Shown piece by piece: positions 15,634 through 23,100 of a stretch of DNA of 64,000 nucleotides. The DNA lies in the IMG/VR virus record IMGVR_UViG_3300032282_005937, positions 1 through 64,000 of that record; one strand, written 5' to 3'. The notes beneath the pieces are model-generated. The model had not been told where the DNA came from. It saw only the letters and a list, made by a program, of their open reading frames with translations, and ran no database searches. This DNA is from a virus. A program made the position numbers and the translations under genes. Positions within the stretch are counted from its first letter, which is position 1. Every line of letters begins with the position of its first letter.

Positions 15634-16137
15634 ATGGCTAAAAAGAAAAAACAAATTTCAAGTGAAATAAAACTTCTTTTAAAAAAGAACCTAAGATCTA
15701 TAGTAGAAATAGAAAAGAAAAATTGCACTATAGAAGATCCAGATTTTGGAGAAATGGTTTCAAAAAAAGCTTGGAACTCGTCTAATTTTGTTGATTTTGT
15801 TAAAAAAAAGAATACATATAGTTACACAATAAGCGAAGGTGTATTAATTATTGGTTTTTTGCTTTTTGAAGTTAAAGAAAATGAATTATTAATTGAAAGA
15901 ATATGCATAGACAAAGATTTTAGAAGATCGGGATTTGGAAAAGAATTTTTAGATTTTATATACGCAAAAAAATATAGAAATAAAATTGTTTTTTATTGTA
16001 AAGAAGATGATGTTGTTACTATTAAATTTTTTAAGAAAAATGATTTTGTAGCAAGTTTAGAAAAAAATTATTTTGATATTGATAATGATGCAATCAAGTT
16101 TACAAAGGAGATTTTTTATGAAGAAAACAAAAGGTAA
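15634..16137 (+). CDS. GNAT-family N-acetyltransferase
   Basis: 167 residues. The start at 15634 is preferred over an upstream in-frame codon because a GAGG box precedes it and the upstream extension overlaps a divergent gene. The acetyl-CoA signature is clear: LLIERICIDKDFRRSGFGKEFLDF (R-R-S-G-F-G as the pyrophosphate loop), followed by YCKEDDVVTIKFFKKNDF, the usual late beta-bulge region of RimI-like enzymes. It could acetylate a protein N-terminus, an amino sugar or a small molecule. Its 3' end overlaps the zinc-ribbon gene by 20 bases. Confidence 0.85.
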   Translation: MAKKKKQISSEIKLLLKKNLRSIVEIEKKNCTIEDPDFGEMVSKKAWNSSNFVDFVKKKNTYSYTISEGVLIIGFLLFEVKENELLIERICIDKDFRRSGFGKEFLDFIYAKKYRNKIVFYCKEDDVVTIKFFKKNDFVASLEKNYFDIDNDAIKFTKEIFYEENKR

Positions 16138-16297
16138 AATACTTGTAAACTGTTTAGGTTGGTGTAATAAACAATTTTTAAGTTGTGATCCAGCAACAAA
16201 CAGGGTTTGTAAAAAATGCAAAGAAAAAATGGATAGTAAAAAAAATGAAATGGGGAAAAATTACTTTTATGAAAAAAAAATAGAGATAAATGAATAA
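16118..16297 (+). CDS. small zinc-ribbon protein
   Basis: 59 residues, start chosen by an AAAGGAG box at 16104-16110. It has Cys-x3-Cys (NCLGWCNKQF), a conserved CDPATNRVCKKCKEK and so four to five Cys able to bind zinc. Small proteins of this pattern occur in phage genomes as regulators or DNA-binding proteins; function unknown. It overlaps the next gene by 8 bases. Confidence 0.65.
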   Translation: MKKTKGKILVNCLGWCNKQFLSCDPATNRVCKKCKEKMDSKKNEMGKNYFYEKKIEINE

Positions 16298-17336
16298 ACC
16301 AAAAGTTGCACTTATAACGCCATCATTGGGTATGGGTGGTGCTGAAAGATGGATAGTTACTCTTGCAAGATTCTTCAAGAGATTAGATCCTTATTTAATT
16401 TTAAATTTAAGTGGCCAAAGCGACTCTATTTTATTAGATGAAATTCCAAATACAACAAAAGTTATATCAAGTTTTTATTCAAACCCTAAAAAAATTATAG
16501 ATGTTTTAAGCGATGCAGATGCAGTTATTTCTTGGTGTTTTAATTTAAATATAAGTTTAAAAAATAATTTAAAATGTCCAACAATAGATGTTTCACACAG
16601 TGATCCATCATGGAATGATCATTCTTGGCTTATAGAACAAACATCTGAAAGATCAAAATATCATGTTGGAGTAAGCAAAGTAGCTGCATCAGCATTTAAA
16701 AAAAATGATTCAACTGTAATCTATAATGGAATAGACACAGAAAGACTTAAAGAATTTAAAGGAAGAATTAAACAAAGAGAAGAATGGTATTGTGAAAATA
16801 AAAAAGTTGTTATTTTTTTAAGTAGATTATCAGAAGAAAAAAATCCAAGAATATTAATAGAGTGTTCAGAATTGTTTGATGAAAGTTGGAAATTTTTGTT
16901 TGTTGATGTTGGTTCACTAAAAAAAGAATTTAATAAAATAAATAACAACAATATAAAAATAATTAAAAAAACAAATAATATTGGCGATTATTATTCTGGT
17001 GCAGATGTAGTTGTTCTTCCGTCAGATGTGGAAGGAATGCCTTTAGTTTTATTAGAATCTTGGTTTTGTGGTGTTCCTATTGTAACAACTAATTATGATT
17101 CTTATTTAGAATTAATTAATATGCATGGAGAACTAGCATTATCAACAAATATAAGACCAACAGCAATTGAATTTTCAGATAAAATACAACAAGCTTTTTA
17201 TGAGGGAAGAAGTTCTAAAAGAGTTATTTTAGCCAAATCTATTGTGCAAAGCAATTACACATGTGAAACAATGATTAAAAATTGGGAAGATTATGTATTT
17301 TTAAAAATAAAAGAATGCAATGATAATCAACAATAA
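16290..17336 (+). CDS. GT4-family glycosyltransferase
   Basis: 348 residues, GT-B fold. The N-terminal domain has the classical start VALITPSLGMGGAERW. The C-terminal domain has VIFLSRLSEEKNPRIL, then DVVVLPSDVEGMPLVLLES (the E-x7-E region that holds the donor sugar) and CGVPIVTT. This type retains stereochemistry and uses UDP- or GDP-sugars. It overlaps the sulfotransferase gene, so sugar addition and sulfation may be coupled. Confidence 0.9.
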   Translation: MNKPKVALITPSLGMGGAERWIVTLARFFKRLDPYLILNLSGQSDSILLDEIPNTTKVISSFYSNPKKIIDVLSDADAVISWCFNLNISLKNNLKCPTIDVSHSDPSWNDHSWLIEQTSERSKYHVGVSKVAASAFKKNDSTVIYNGIDTERLKEFKGRIKQREEWYCENKKVVIFLSRLSEEKNPRILIECSELFDESWKFLFVDVGSLKKEFNKINNNNIKIIKKTNNIGDYYSGADVVVLPSDVEGMPLVLLESWFCGVPIVTTNYDSYLELINMHGELALSTNIRPTAIEFSDKIQQAFYEGRSSKRVILAKSIVQSNYTCETMIKNWEDYVFLKIKECNDNQQ

Positions 17337-17931
17337 AAAAAAATGGATATATATAGGACCACCAAAAACTGGAAGTACAGCTTTGTCGTATGTTTTAACA
17401 GATGGAAAATACAACAAAAATGATTTTTTTGAAAATTTAAATGTTAATTTTGAAGGCACAGAAATAAATGGTCAACATACACCTTGGCCTCCGAAAAAAC
17501 TGAGTTCTAAATATAATGATTATTATGTTTTTATAAGTGTAAGAAATCCTTTTTCTAGGATTGTTTCTCTTTACAATCATTGGAAATATGGGGAAAATTA
17601 CGAAAATGAATTATTTTTTAAAGAAAAAACACTTGAAGAATTTATGCATCTTGTTTTAAATAAAAATCTTTGTAATAATGGTTTTTTTGATATTACAATA
17701 ACAAATTGGGTTGCTAGATATGATTTTTTTATAAAACAAGAAAACTTAGAAAATGATTTAAAGATGCTGAATATTCACTCTATCGATTTTAATGTTCCAG
17801 TAATAAATGAGAAAATAGGATCGACAAAGCATTGGAAAGAAGAACATAATAAAAAAACAATTGAAATGACAATTGAATGGGCAGAAAAAGACTTTTATAA
17901 TTTTCAATACAGTAAGGACATTAATGCTTAA
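17320..17931 (+). CDS. sulfotransferase family protein
   Basis: 203 residues. The 5'-phosphosulfate loop is IYIGPPKTGSTALSYVL (about residues 10-26) and the 3'-phosphate motif is ISVRNPFSRIVSLYNHW. These bind PAPS. The family moves sulfate onto hydroxyl or amino groups of carbohydrates. No signal peptide or membrane segment, so it acts in the cytoplasm of the infected cell. Downstream of a GT4 gene, it most likely sulfates the glycan. Sulfated polysaccharides and sulfatases are prominent in Planctomycetes, which fits the proposed host. Confidence 0.85.
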   Translation: MIINNKKKWIYIGPPKTGSTALSYVLTDGKYNKNDFFENLNVNFEGTEINGQHTPWPPKKLSSKYNDYYVFISVRNPFSRIVSLYNHWKYGENYENELFFKEKTLEEFMHLVLNKNLCNNGFFDITITNWVARYDFFIKQENLENDLKMLNIHSIDFNVPVINEKIGSTKHWKEEHNKKTIEMTIEWAEKDFYNFQYSKDINA

Positions 17932-18640
17932 GTATTTTCTTGGTTTTTTTGGTTCTGATCGTTCTGGTAAATGGTGGACTGTTCGCTGCGAACACATTGA
18001 AGATAATCCATCATGTATAGGTTGTGGCACAAAAAAAGAGGTTCAAGCTCATCATATAATACCAGTTAGTGTTGATTCATCTAAAGAGTTATGTAGAAAC
18101 AACTTATGTACTCTTTGCAAACATTGTCATTTTGTTTTTGGGCACTTGCACAACTATAAAAATTACAATCCAGAAGTAATTAGGGATTGCCAAGAGCATT
18201 ACAAAAGAGTAAAACAATTTAGAGTTAAGACTTTTCAAAGACCTATTTCTTTATGGAGGACTATTATGGCTAAGTTTTTTGGTTCTATTGCTTTGGTTTT
18301 TTTAGGTTTTTCAATTTATGTTAGTCATATGTATGTGGTAGAGACTAATAAAAATATAACAGTTAAAGAACTTTTTTATGCTGAAAACAGGCTCTTAAAG
18401 GATGAGATTTATGCAGAGAGAAACAAACCAACTTATGAAAATGGCTATAGAGATGCTATTTTAAGGGCTGGTTCACCAACTGGTTCTGGCTCATATCGTG
18501 ATGGTTGGGAGGCTTGTGCAAAGCTTTATGCAGATGGTTCATGGACAAGTGGATATCATACTGCACTAGAACAATTTGGATGGAAGAATGAATCAACAGC
18601 ATTCAAAAACTCAAATCCTCAAGCTATTTCTATGAAATAA
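17924..18640 (+). CDS. HNH endonuclease continuing into a membrane-protein domain
   Basis: 238 residues. Residues 1-105 form an HNH nuclease with zinc Cys pairs: CIGC (31-34), AHHIIP (His43-His44), an RNNLCTLCKHCHF block (Asn59 and Asn60, Cys65, Cys68, His69) and GHLHNYKNYNP. Residues 119-138 are a hydrophobic membrane segment (FGSIALVFLGFSIYVSHMYV), followed by a Gly/Tyr-rich tail with ENGYRDAI and SGSYRDGWEACAK repeats. A GGAGGA box with an in-frame ATG at 18266 (residue 115) marks a likely second translation start, so two products may come from one frame. This may be a fusion or a lost stop codon. Confidence 0.75.
   Translation: MLKYFLGFFGSDRSGKWWTVRCEHIEDNPSCIGCGTKKEVQAHHIIPVSVDSSKELCRNNLCTLCKHCHFVFGHLHNYKNYNPEVIRDCQEHYKRVKQFRVKTFQRPISLWRTIMAKFFGSIALVFLGFSIYVSHMYVVETNKNITVKELFYAENRLLKDEIYAERNKPTYENGYRDAILRAGSPTGSGSYRDGWEACAKLYADGSWTSGYHTALEQFGWKNESTAFKNSNPQAISMK
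18254..18640 (+). other. internal translation start giving a 124-residue membrane protein
   Basis: TGGAGGA (18254-18260) lies five bases before an in-frame ATG (18266) inside the HNH reading frame. The product would begin MAKFFGSIALVFLGFSIYVS, a typical signal-anchor, with the remaining 100 residues outside or in the periplasm. In most phages the two parts would be separate genes. Confidence 0.55.
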
Positions 18641-18651
18641 TCTTTACTATT

Positions 18652-18684
18652 TTACCCTCATACTGTGTATTAGTATGGGGGTAA
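18652..18684 (+). promoter_or_regulatory. hairpin burying the ribosome binding site of an HNH gene, motif in loop
   Basis: Bases 18652-18664 pair with 18672-18684 in a 13-bp stem with a single T/G wobble and a 7-base loop, GTGTATT. The 3' arm contains the GGGGG box (18677-18681) for the ATG at 18687. The loop and following bases (TGTGTATTAGTAT) resemble the GGTGTATTTATA leader motif. T4 intron endonuclease genes use the same design: an RBS-hiding stem with a late promoter in its loop. There is no T run, so it is a poor terminator. Confidence 0.65.
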
Positions 18685-18686
18685 TT

Positions 18687-19061
18687 ATGAAAAAAAAATC
18701 GCACAACAGTAAGGCTTTTGGTGAAATTTCTGGAAAATATTGGTCTTCTTTAATAAAAAACGCAAAAAAAAGAAGTATAAAAGTAACTGCAACAATAGAA
18801 GAAGCTTGGGAAATATTTTTGAAACAGAATAGAAGATGTTTTTATACTGGTTTAAAAATAACTCATAAAAAGTATTTGAAAAGAATTAATAATAAAGACA
18901 TATATTCTTTAGGAACGGCATCGTTAGACAGAAAAAATAGTAACCTTAGTTACACTAAACAAAACATACAGTGGGTTCATAAAGATGTTAACTATATGAA
19001 AATGAGTTTAAACGAAAAGTATTTTATAAAACTTTGCAAGCTTATATCTAGGAGATTCTAA
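18687..19061 (+). CDS. HNH/endonuclease VII-like phage nuclease
   Basis: 124 residues. It carries RCFYTGLKI, later TASLDRKNSNLSYTKQNIQW and VHKDVNYMKM. This Cys...TASLDR-x-N-S...N-x-QWVH-x-D-x-N pattern is typical of free-standing HNH-type nucleases of phages. The Asp-Arg and the His-Lys-Asp-x-Asn supply the metal and catalytic residues. I chose ATG 18687; an in-frame ATG at 18675 lies in the hairpin stem. It probably acts as a homing nuclease on related phage DNA, and its translation seems controlled by the upstream hairpin. Confidence 0.75.
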   Translation: MKKKSHNSKAFGEISGKYWSSLIKNAKKRSIKVTATIEEAWEIFLKQNRRCFYTGLKITHKKYLKRINNKDIYSLGTASLDRKNSNLSYTKQNIQWVHKDVNYMKMSLNEKYFIKLCKLISRRF

Positions 19062-19543
19062 TGCCTTTAAAAAATTGTTCTGAAAATGGTAAAGATGGTT
19101 GGAAATGGGGCGATCAAGGTAAATGCTATCTTGGAAAAGATGCTAAAAAACAAGCTATCAGGCAAGGAATCTCTATTGAGGGTCCAGAAAAATTTGCTAA
19201 AATAATGAAGTCTCAATCTCATGAAGATCTTTATATGCAACTTTCAGAGAATGAAAAAGAATTAGCTAACTCACTTATTTCATTATCTCAAAAAGTTGGT
19301 CCACTTGATAAATCTGATGGTATTTGGGTTGGATATGAAAACGCAGAGAATAATCCTACTAAAAACATTGGTGTTAAATGTGGAAATTGTGCATTGCACA
19401 AATCAGAAAACGCATGTGCAATTATTGATCAACAAATAGAAATGAATGGAGTTTGTAGATTTGCCGTAATACCAGATGGTTATGTTAATGCTATTCAAGT
19501 AGAAAAGGACATAGAAGAATACTTTAATGAAAATAATAAATAG
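19061..19543 (+). CDS. conserved phage protein with Cys motifs
   Basis: 160 residues. The N-terminus (MPLKNCSENGKDGWKWGDQG, then KCY) resembles small phage proteins that precede structural or protease domains. The C-terminal third has GVKCGNCALHKSENACAIIDQ and NGVCRFAVIPDGYV, four spaced Cys that look like a metal or Fe-S site seen in phage structural or assembly proteins. Function not established. One base overlaps with the HNH gene's stop and 17 with the deformylase gene. Confidence 0.6.
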   Translation: MPLKNCSENGKDGWKWGDQGKCYLGKDAKKQAIRQGISIEGPEKFAKIMKSQSHEDLYMQLSENEKELANSLISLSQKVGPLDKSDGIWVGYENAENNPTKNIGVKCGNCALHKSENACAIIDQQIEMNGVCRFAVIPDGYVNAIQVEKDIEEYFNENNK

Positions 19544-20009
19544 CCCTGTTTTAAAAATAAAATGTAAAGAAGTAGATTTAAAAAAAGGAAAGACTATTGC
19601 CAAAAGAATGTGGCAATTTTTGAACCTTTACAATAAAAAGAACGAAGTAAAAGCTGTTGGTTTAGCAGCAAATCAATTTGGAATAGATGCTTCAGTTGCC
19701 ATAGTTCTTAAAAATAATAAACCATTTATTTTAATAAATCCTAAAATAATAAACTTTTCTCAAATAAAAATTTGTAAAAAAGAAGGTTGTTTAAGTTTTC
19801 CAGATGAACAACTTGATGTTTATAGACATATGTGGATTGAAGTTGTATGTTTAAATCATTCTGGATCAATTTTTTTTGGAAGTAGACCAGAAGAAAACAA
19901 TGATAATTTTTTAGAAAGCTGTGTTGCTCAACATGAAATAGCACACTTAAACGGTTTGACTTTTCATGATTTTCAATGGAATAATTCAATAACACCTAAC
20001 GATTGGTAA
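19527..20009 (+). CDS. def: peptide deformylase
   Basis: 160 residues with all three motifs: GLAANQFG (45-52, motif 1), EGCLSFP (86-92, Cys88 ligand) and QHEIAHLNG (135-143; His136, Glu137, His140). It removes the formyl group from new proteins in the host cytoplasm using Fe2+ or Zn2+. Phage deformylases are known mainly from marine and freshwater cyanophages, where they are thought to support host photosystem turnover; here no photosynthesis genes are seen, so it may simply speed maturation of phage proteins. Length and motif order are normal. Confidence 0.93.
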   Translation: MKIINSPVLKIKCKEVDLKKGKTIAKRMWQFLNLYNKKNEVKAVGLAANQFGIDASVAIVLKNNKPFILINPKIINFSQIKICKKEGCLSFPDEQLDVYRHMWIEVVCLNHSGSIFFGSRPEENNDNFLESCVAQHEIAHLNGLTFHDFQWNNSITPNDW

Positions 20010-20010
20010 A

Positions 20011-20280
20011 ATGAAAAACCACTATACAAAAGTAAAAAATGCTGTAGATTTTAAAATATATAATGAGCTTGAGAGTTTTGTTTACAACTCTTTAGTTGAA
20101 GATGAGTTAACATCTGAAGAAAATTTGCGTTCTTTAATTGTTTCTCAAGTAAAAAGAGAACATGGGAGCCTTATTTATTCAAGTATAGAAATAGAAGATA
20201 CTATAAAAAATCTAATTATTAGAAAAATTATCAAGGAAGCAATTGGCATAAAGTTGTCCAAGTTTATTTATAGTCAATAG
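20011..20280 (+). CDS. hypothetical protein
   Basis: 89 residues, almost wholly helical, with charged heptad-like patterns (NELESFVYNSLVEDELTSEE; IEDTIKNLIIRKIIKEAIG). No family recognised. It begins one base after the deformylase stop, so it belongs to the same transcript. Confidence 0.6.
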   Translation: MKNHYTKVKNAVDFKIYNELESFVYNSLVEDELTSEENLRSLIVSQVKREHGSLIYSSIEIEDTIKNLIIRKIIKEAIGIKLSKFIYSQ

Positions 20281-20282
20281 TT

Positions 20283-20331
20283 AGGGGTATTTATACATGG
20301 GCTTTATCCTTTTTAAAGGAGGTATCCCATG
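20283..20331 (+). promoter_or_regulatory. leader motif and hairpin enclosing the start of a 57-residue gene
   Basis: AGGGGTATTTATA (20283-20295) matches the GGTGTATTTATA leader motif. Directly after it CATGGG (20296-20301) can pair perfectly with CCCATG (20326-20331), which includes the ATG at 20329. Inside, CCTTT (20308-20312) can pair with the AAAGG of the AAAGGAGG box (20315-20322). A transcript initiated just downstream of the motif would lose the 5' arm, freeing the start. Confidence 0.5.
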
Positions 20332-20502
20332 CAAACTTATTTCGAAGTTTGGGCAACAGAGCCTAATGGCAAAACAAGAATAAAAATAGCAGAGTACGAA
20401 GAAATTTATTGGCAAAGAGCAGAAAAAAAAGCTTTATCATTAGAGTTACAAGGATATACTAAGATAGTTGTTTTTGAAAAAATGAGGACTACAAACAAAT
20501 AA
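20329..20502 (+). CDS. small hypothetical protein
   Basis: 57 residues (MQTYFEVWATEPNG...KIVVFEKMRTTNK) with an excellent AAAGGAGG box six bases before the ATG. The pattern of strand, loop, helix (WQRAEKKALSLELQG) and strand suggests a small alpha/beta domain. It is preceded by its own leader motif and hairpin. Family unknown. Confidence 0.65.
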   Translation: MQTYFEVWATEPNGKTRIKIAEYEEIYWQRAEKKALSLELQGYTKIVVFEKMRTTNK

Positions 20503-20527
20503 TTTTGGTTTGCATAAGGAGGATACT

Positions 20528-21592
20528 ATGGATATAAATCTCAGTTGCCCAATAAATCAGCTTGGGTATGGCGTTGTTGGTTTAAACATTTTTTTAAATC
20601 TACAAAAAAATCACAATGTCGCACTGTGGCCAATTGGACCAGTAGATTGCGAAGAATCAAAACATGATGCCTTAAGAGCATCTATTGAAAAAACAAAAAC
20701 ATTTAATTACACAGCACCAAGTTTAAAAATATGGCATCAATTTGATATGGCATCTCATGTTGGAAACGGCAAAAAGTTTGGTTTAACATTTTTTGAAACT
20801 AACAAAATAAAAGAAAATGAAATTCATCATTTAAAATTTTTAGAAAAAGTATTTGTTACATCTTCTTGGGCAAAAGATGTTCTTATAAATTCTGGTTTGG
20901 AAAGTTCAAATATAGTAGTTGTAAAGCTTGGAGTGGATAAAATAGTATTTCCAGAATCTAAAATAGATGATAAAAAAACAACCAAAATAGTTTGTGTTGG
21001 CAAATGGGAGATAAGAAAGGGCCACGATCTTATTATAGATATTATAGAAAGAACTTTTGATAAAGACGATGATTTCAAGCTTGTAATGTGTTGCTCTAAC
21101 CCATTTTTATCAGATGAAGAACAAAATCACTGGATTTCTTTTTTTGAAAAAAGTAAGTATTTTGACAAAATAATTGTTTTAAAAGAAAGATTAAAATCTC
21201 AAACAGATGTTAACAGATTAATGCATGGTTCTGATGTTGGAATATTCCCATATCGTGCAGAAGCTTGGAATTTAGAACTTTCTGAAATGTTGTCTATGGG
21301 TAAACATTGCATTGCTACAAACTATTCTGGCCCAACAGAGTTTGCTAATGATGCTGGTGCAATTTTAATTAATCCAGAAGGCATGGAAAATGCTTATGAT
21401 GGAAAATGGTTTGATGGTTCAGCAGAATGGGCAAAGCTTGGTAAAAAATATGTAGAGGAATTTTCTTCTGCATTAAGAAGTATTCATGAGCAAAAACAAA
21501 AGGGCGATTTAAAAATAAATTCTAAAGGCATAAACTATTTTAATGAAAACACTTGGGAAAAATCTTGTGAAACAATAACAGGTGAATTATGA
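20528..21592 (+). CDS. GT4-like glycosyltransferase
   Basis: 354 residues; start at 20528 because AAGGAGG lies at 20516-20522. The N-terminal domain starts INLSCPINQLGYGVVG, the glycine-rich donor-side loop seen in phage GT4 enzymes. The C-terminal domain has IVCVGKWEIRKGHDLII, then SDVGIFPYRAEAWNLELSEM and a GKHCIATNYSGPTEF segment. A related arrangement occurs in the glycosyltransferase at 48609. It retains all parts of a GT-B enzyme and is probably active; the sugar is unknown. Confidence 0.85.
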   Translation: MDINLSCPINQLGYGVVGLNIFLNLQKNHNVALWPIGPVDCEESKHDALRASIEKTKTFNYTAPSLKIWHQFDMASHVGNGKKFGLTFFETNKIKENEIHHLKFLEKVFVTSSWAKDVLINSGLESSNIVVVKLGVDKIVFPESKIDDKKTTKIVCVGKWEIRKGHDLIIDIIERTFDKDDDFKLVMCCSNPFLSDEEQNHWISFFEKSKYFDKIIVLKERLKSQTDVNRLMHGSDVGIFPYRAEAWNLELSEMLSMGKHCIATNYSGPTEFANDAGAILINPEGMENAYDGKWFDGSAEWAKLGKKYVEEFSSALRSIHEQKQKGDLKINSKGINYFNENTWEKSCETITGEL

Positions 21593-21987
21593 ATTTGACA
21601 GTATCATTTTTAATGTGCAAAACAGATGATGGTAAAGAACCTTCAATTATGTTTTTAAAAAACAAAAATGGTAATTATGAATTGCCAAGTTTTCAAATGA
21701 AAGATGATGAATATGATGTTGATGAATTTGTTAATACAACATTTAAATCAATTACTGGTGTTCAAGCGATAGACAAAAAAGGTTTTGGCTGGATTAATTT
21801 ATTTTTATCTGGAACTATAGTGTCAAACAAAAAATACAGTTTTGTTTATATGTGCAAGCTTCCAGATATTATAAATACAGAAGCTTATGAAGCTATTAAA
21901 ATGAGTTCTATTCTTGAATCAGAAAATTTTGAAGAGAATTATATTTCTCAAGTTATTTACTGTTTTAATAATTTGTATATTAGATAA
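21589..21987 (+). CDS. degenerate NUDIX-like protein
   Basis: 132 residues. The strand order and the YELPSFQMKDDEYDVDEFVN segment followed by FKSITGV align by eye with a NUDIX domain, where LPSF corresponds to LPGG and the helix to the catalytic NUDIX box. The REUxEExGU residues that bind Mg are missing, so hydrolysis is unlikely; it could bind nucleotides or be an old remnant. The true NUDIX protein of this window is at 41575. Overlaps the GT4 gene by 4 bases. Confidence 0.55.
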   Translation: MNLTVSFLMCKTDDGKEPSIMFLKNKNGNYELPSFQMKDDEYDVDEFVNTTFKSITGVQAIDKKGFGWINLFLSGTIVSNKKYSFVYMCKLPDIINTEAYEAIKMSSILESENFEENYISQVIYCFNNLYIR

Positions 21988-21988
21988 T

Positions 21989-22297
21989 ATGAAAAACATA
22001 AAAATAATTTTTGATGTAAACTCAAGTGATATTATAACAACATTTGTATTTCCAGAAATAATAGACAAAGAAGAAAAATCTGTTTTATCTGAAAAAACAG
22101 CATCTTTTCTTTCTTCTTTGCAAACTGGAGGTATGATGACATCAATAATACATGGTGTTGTTGAAGGTGGAATTATTTCTGACGATAAGAGTTTATCTGA
22201 TTTAATAATTAAAAAAATGCTTTCTAATTTTTTAGTTACATCAGATGAAAAGCCATTGGTTCTTCCGAGTGAAGCATTTGTTTTTAAGGAAAAATAA
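21989..22297 (+). CDS. hypothetical protein
   Basis: 102 residues, ATG one base after the previous stop; an earlier in-frame codon at 21914 is inside the upstream gene and is not used. It has a beta-rich start (KIIFDVNSSDIITTFVF) and a helical middle. No family recognised. One-base overlap with thyX suggests co-expression. Confidence 0.6.
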   Translation: MKNIKIIFDVNSSDIITTFVFPEIIDKEEKSVLSEKTASFLSSLQTGGMMTSIIHGVVEGGIISDDKSLSDLIIKKMLSNFLVTSDEKPLVLPSEAFVFKEK

Positions 22298-23100
22298 TGA
22301 CAATAGAAGCAAAAATAATTTCAGATTCTGTATCTGTTCATGATAGAAGAATAACTACTATGGTTATTAAATATCCAAGATTCATACATTCTGAGTTTAT
22401 GACACATAGAATTTTTTCTAGAAATGCCAGTAGTAGTCGAGCTATACCAGTTGATAAAATGATTGATGATATTAAAGAGGATATGGCAAAACCAAGCGTT
22501 TGGGCAAAAAACCAAAAGGGAATGTCATCTGGCGAAAAATTAGATCATAACAAAGAAGTCATGTGTAATCATGTTTGGCAAGAAGCAGCAGAGTTTGTTA
22601 TCAAAAAATGTGCATTATTAAAAGAGCTTGGTGTTCATAAAAGTATAGCCAATAGAATATTAGAGCCATTTTCGCACATAACAACAATTGTTACTTCTAC
22701 AGAATGGGATAATTTTTTTAAACTTAGAATAAGTCCTGATGCACAACCAGAGATATGTGAATTGGCTACAAAAATGAAAGCCGTATTAGATGAATCAACT
22801 CCTAAACTTAAAAACTTTGGTGATTGGCATATTCCATTTGGCGATGCTTATGTAGATGATGGTATACCAATAGAAAAAATGCTTAAAATAAGTGTGGCTC
22901 GTTGTGCTAGAGTTAGTTATCTAAATTTTGAAGGTAAAATAGACAATGAAAAAGATTATGATCTTCACGATAGATTAATGAATGAAGGTCATTGGAGTCC
23001 TTTTGAACATTGTGCTACTCCTACATCATCTGACATTTATAGTGGCAACTTCTTAGGGTGGCTACAATATAGAAAATTTGCGGATAGAAAGAATGATTAA
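22297..23100 (+). CDS. thyX: FAD-dependent thymidylate synthase ThyX
   Basis: 267 residues. The ThyX region appears as MTHRIFSRNASSSRAIP (about 35-51), a variant of the RHRxxSxNxxSxRY motif in which the final Tyr is replaced. Further motifs are KISVARCARVSYLNFEG and GHWSPFEHCATP, which lines the dUMP site. ThyX converts dUMP to dTMP with methylenetetrahydrofolate and FADH2. Together with RNR and dNMP kinase it supplies dTTP for an AT-rich genome. It overlaps the next gene by 8 bases. Confidence 0.9.
   Translation: MTIEAKIISDSVSVHDRRITTMVIKYPRFIHSEFMTHRIFSRNASSSRAIPVDKMIDDIKEDMAKPSVWAKNQKGMSSGEKLDHNKEVMCNHVWQEAAEFVIKKCALLKELGVHKSIANRILEPFSHITTIVTSTEWDNFFKLRISPDAQPEICELATKMKAVLDESTPKLKNFGDWHIPFGDAYVDDGIPIEKMLKISVARCARVSYLNFEGKIDNEKDYDLHDRLMNEGHWSPFEHCATPTSSDIYSGNFLGWLQYRKFADRKND

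Noticed and set aside
18652-18684. Intrinsic terminator after the HNH-membrane gene
   Set aside because: The stem is strong but is followed by TAATTATG rather than a T run; it may still pause transcription.
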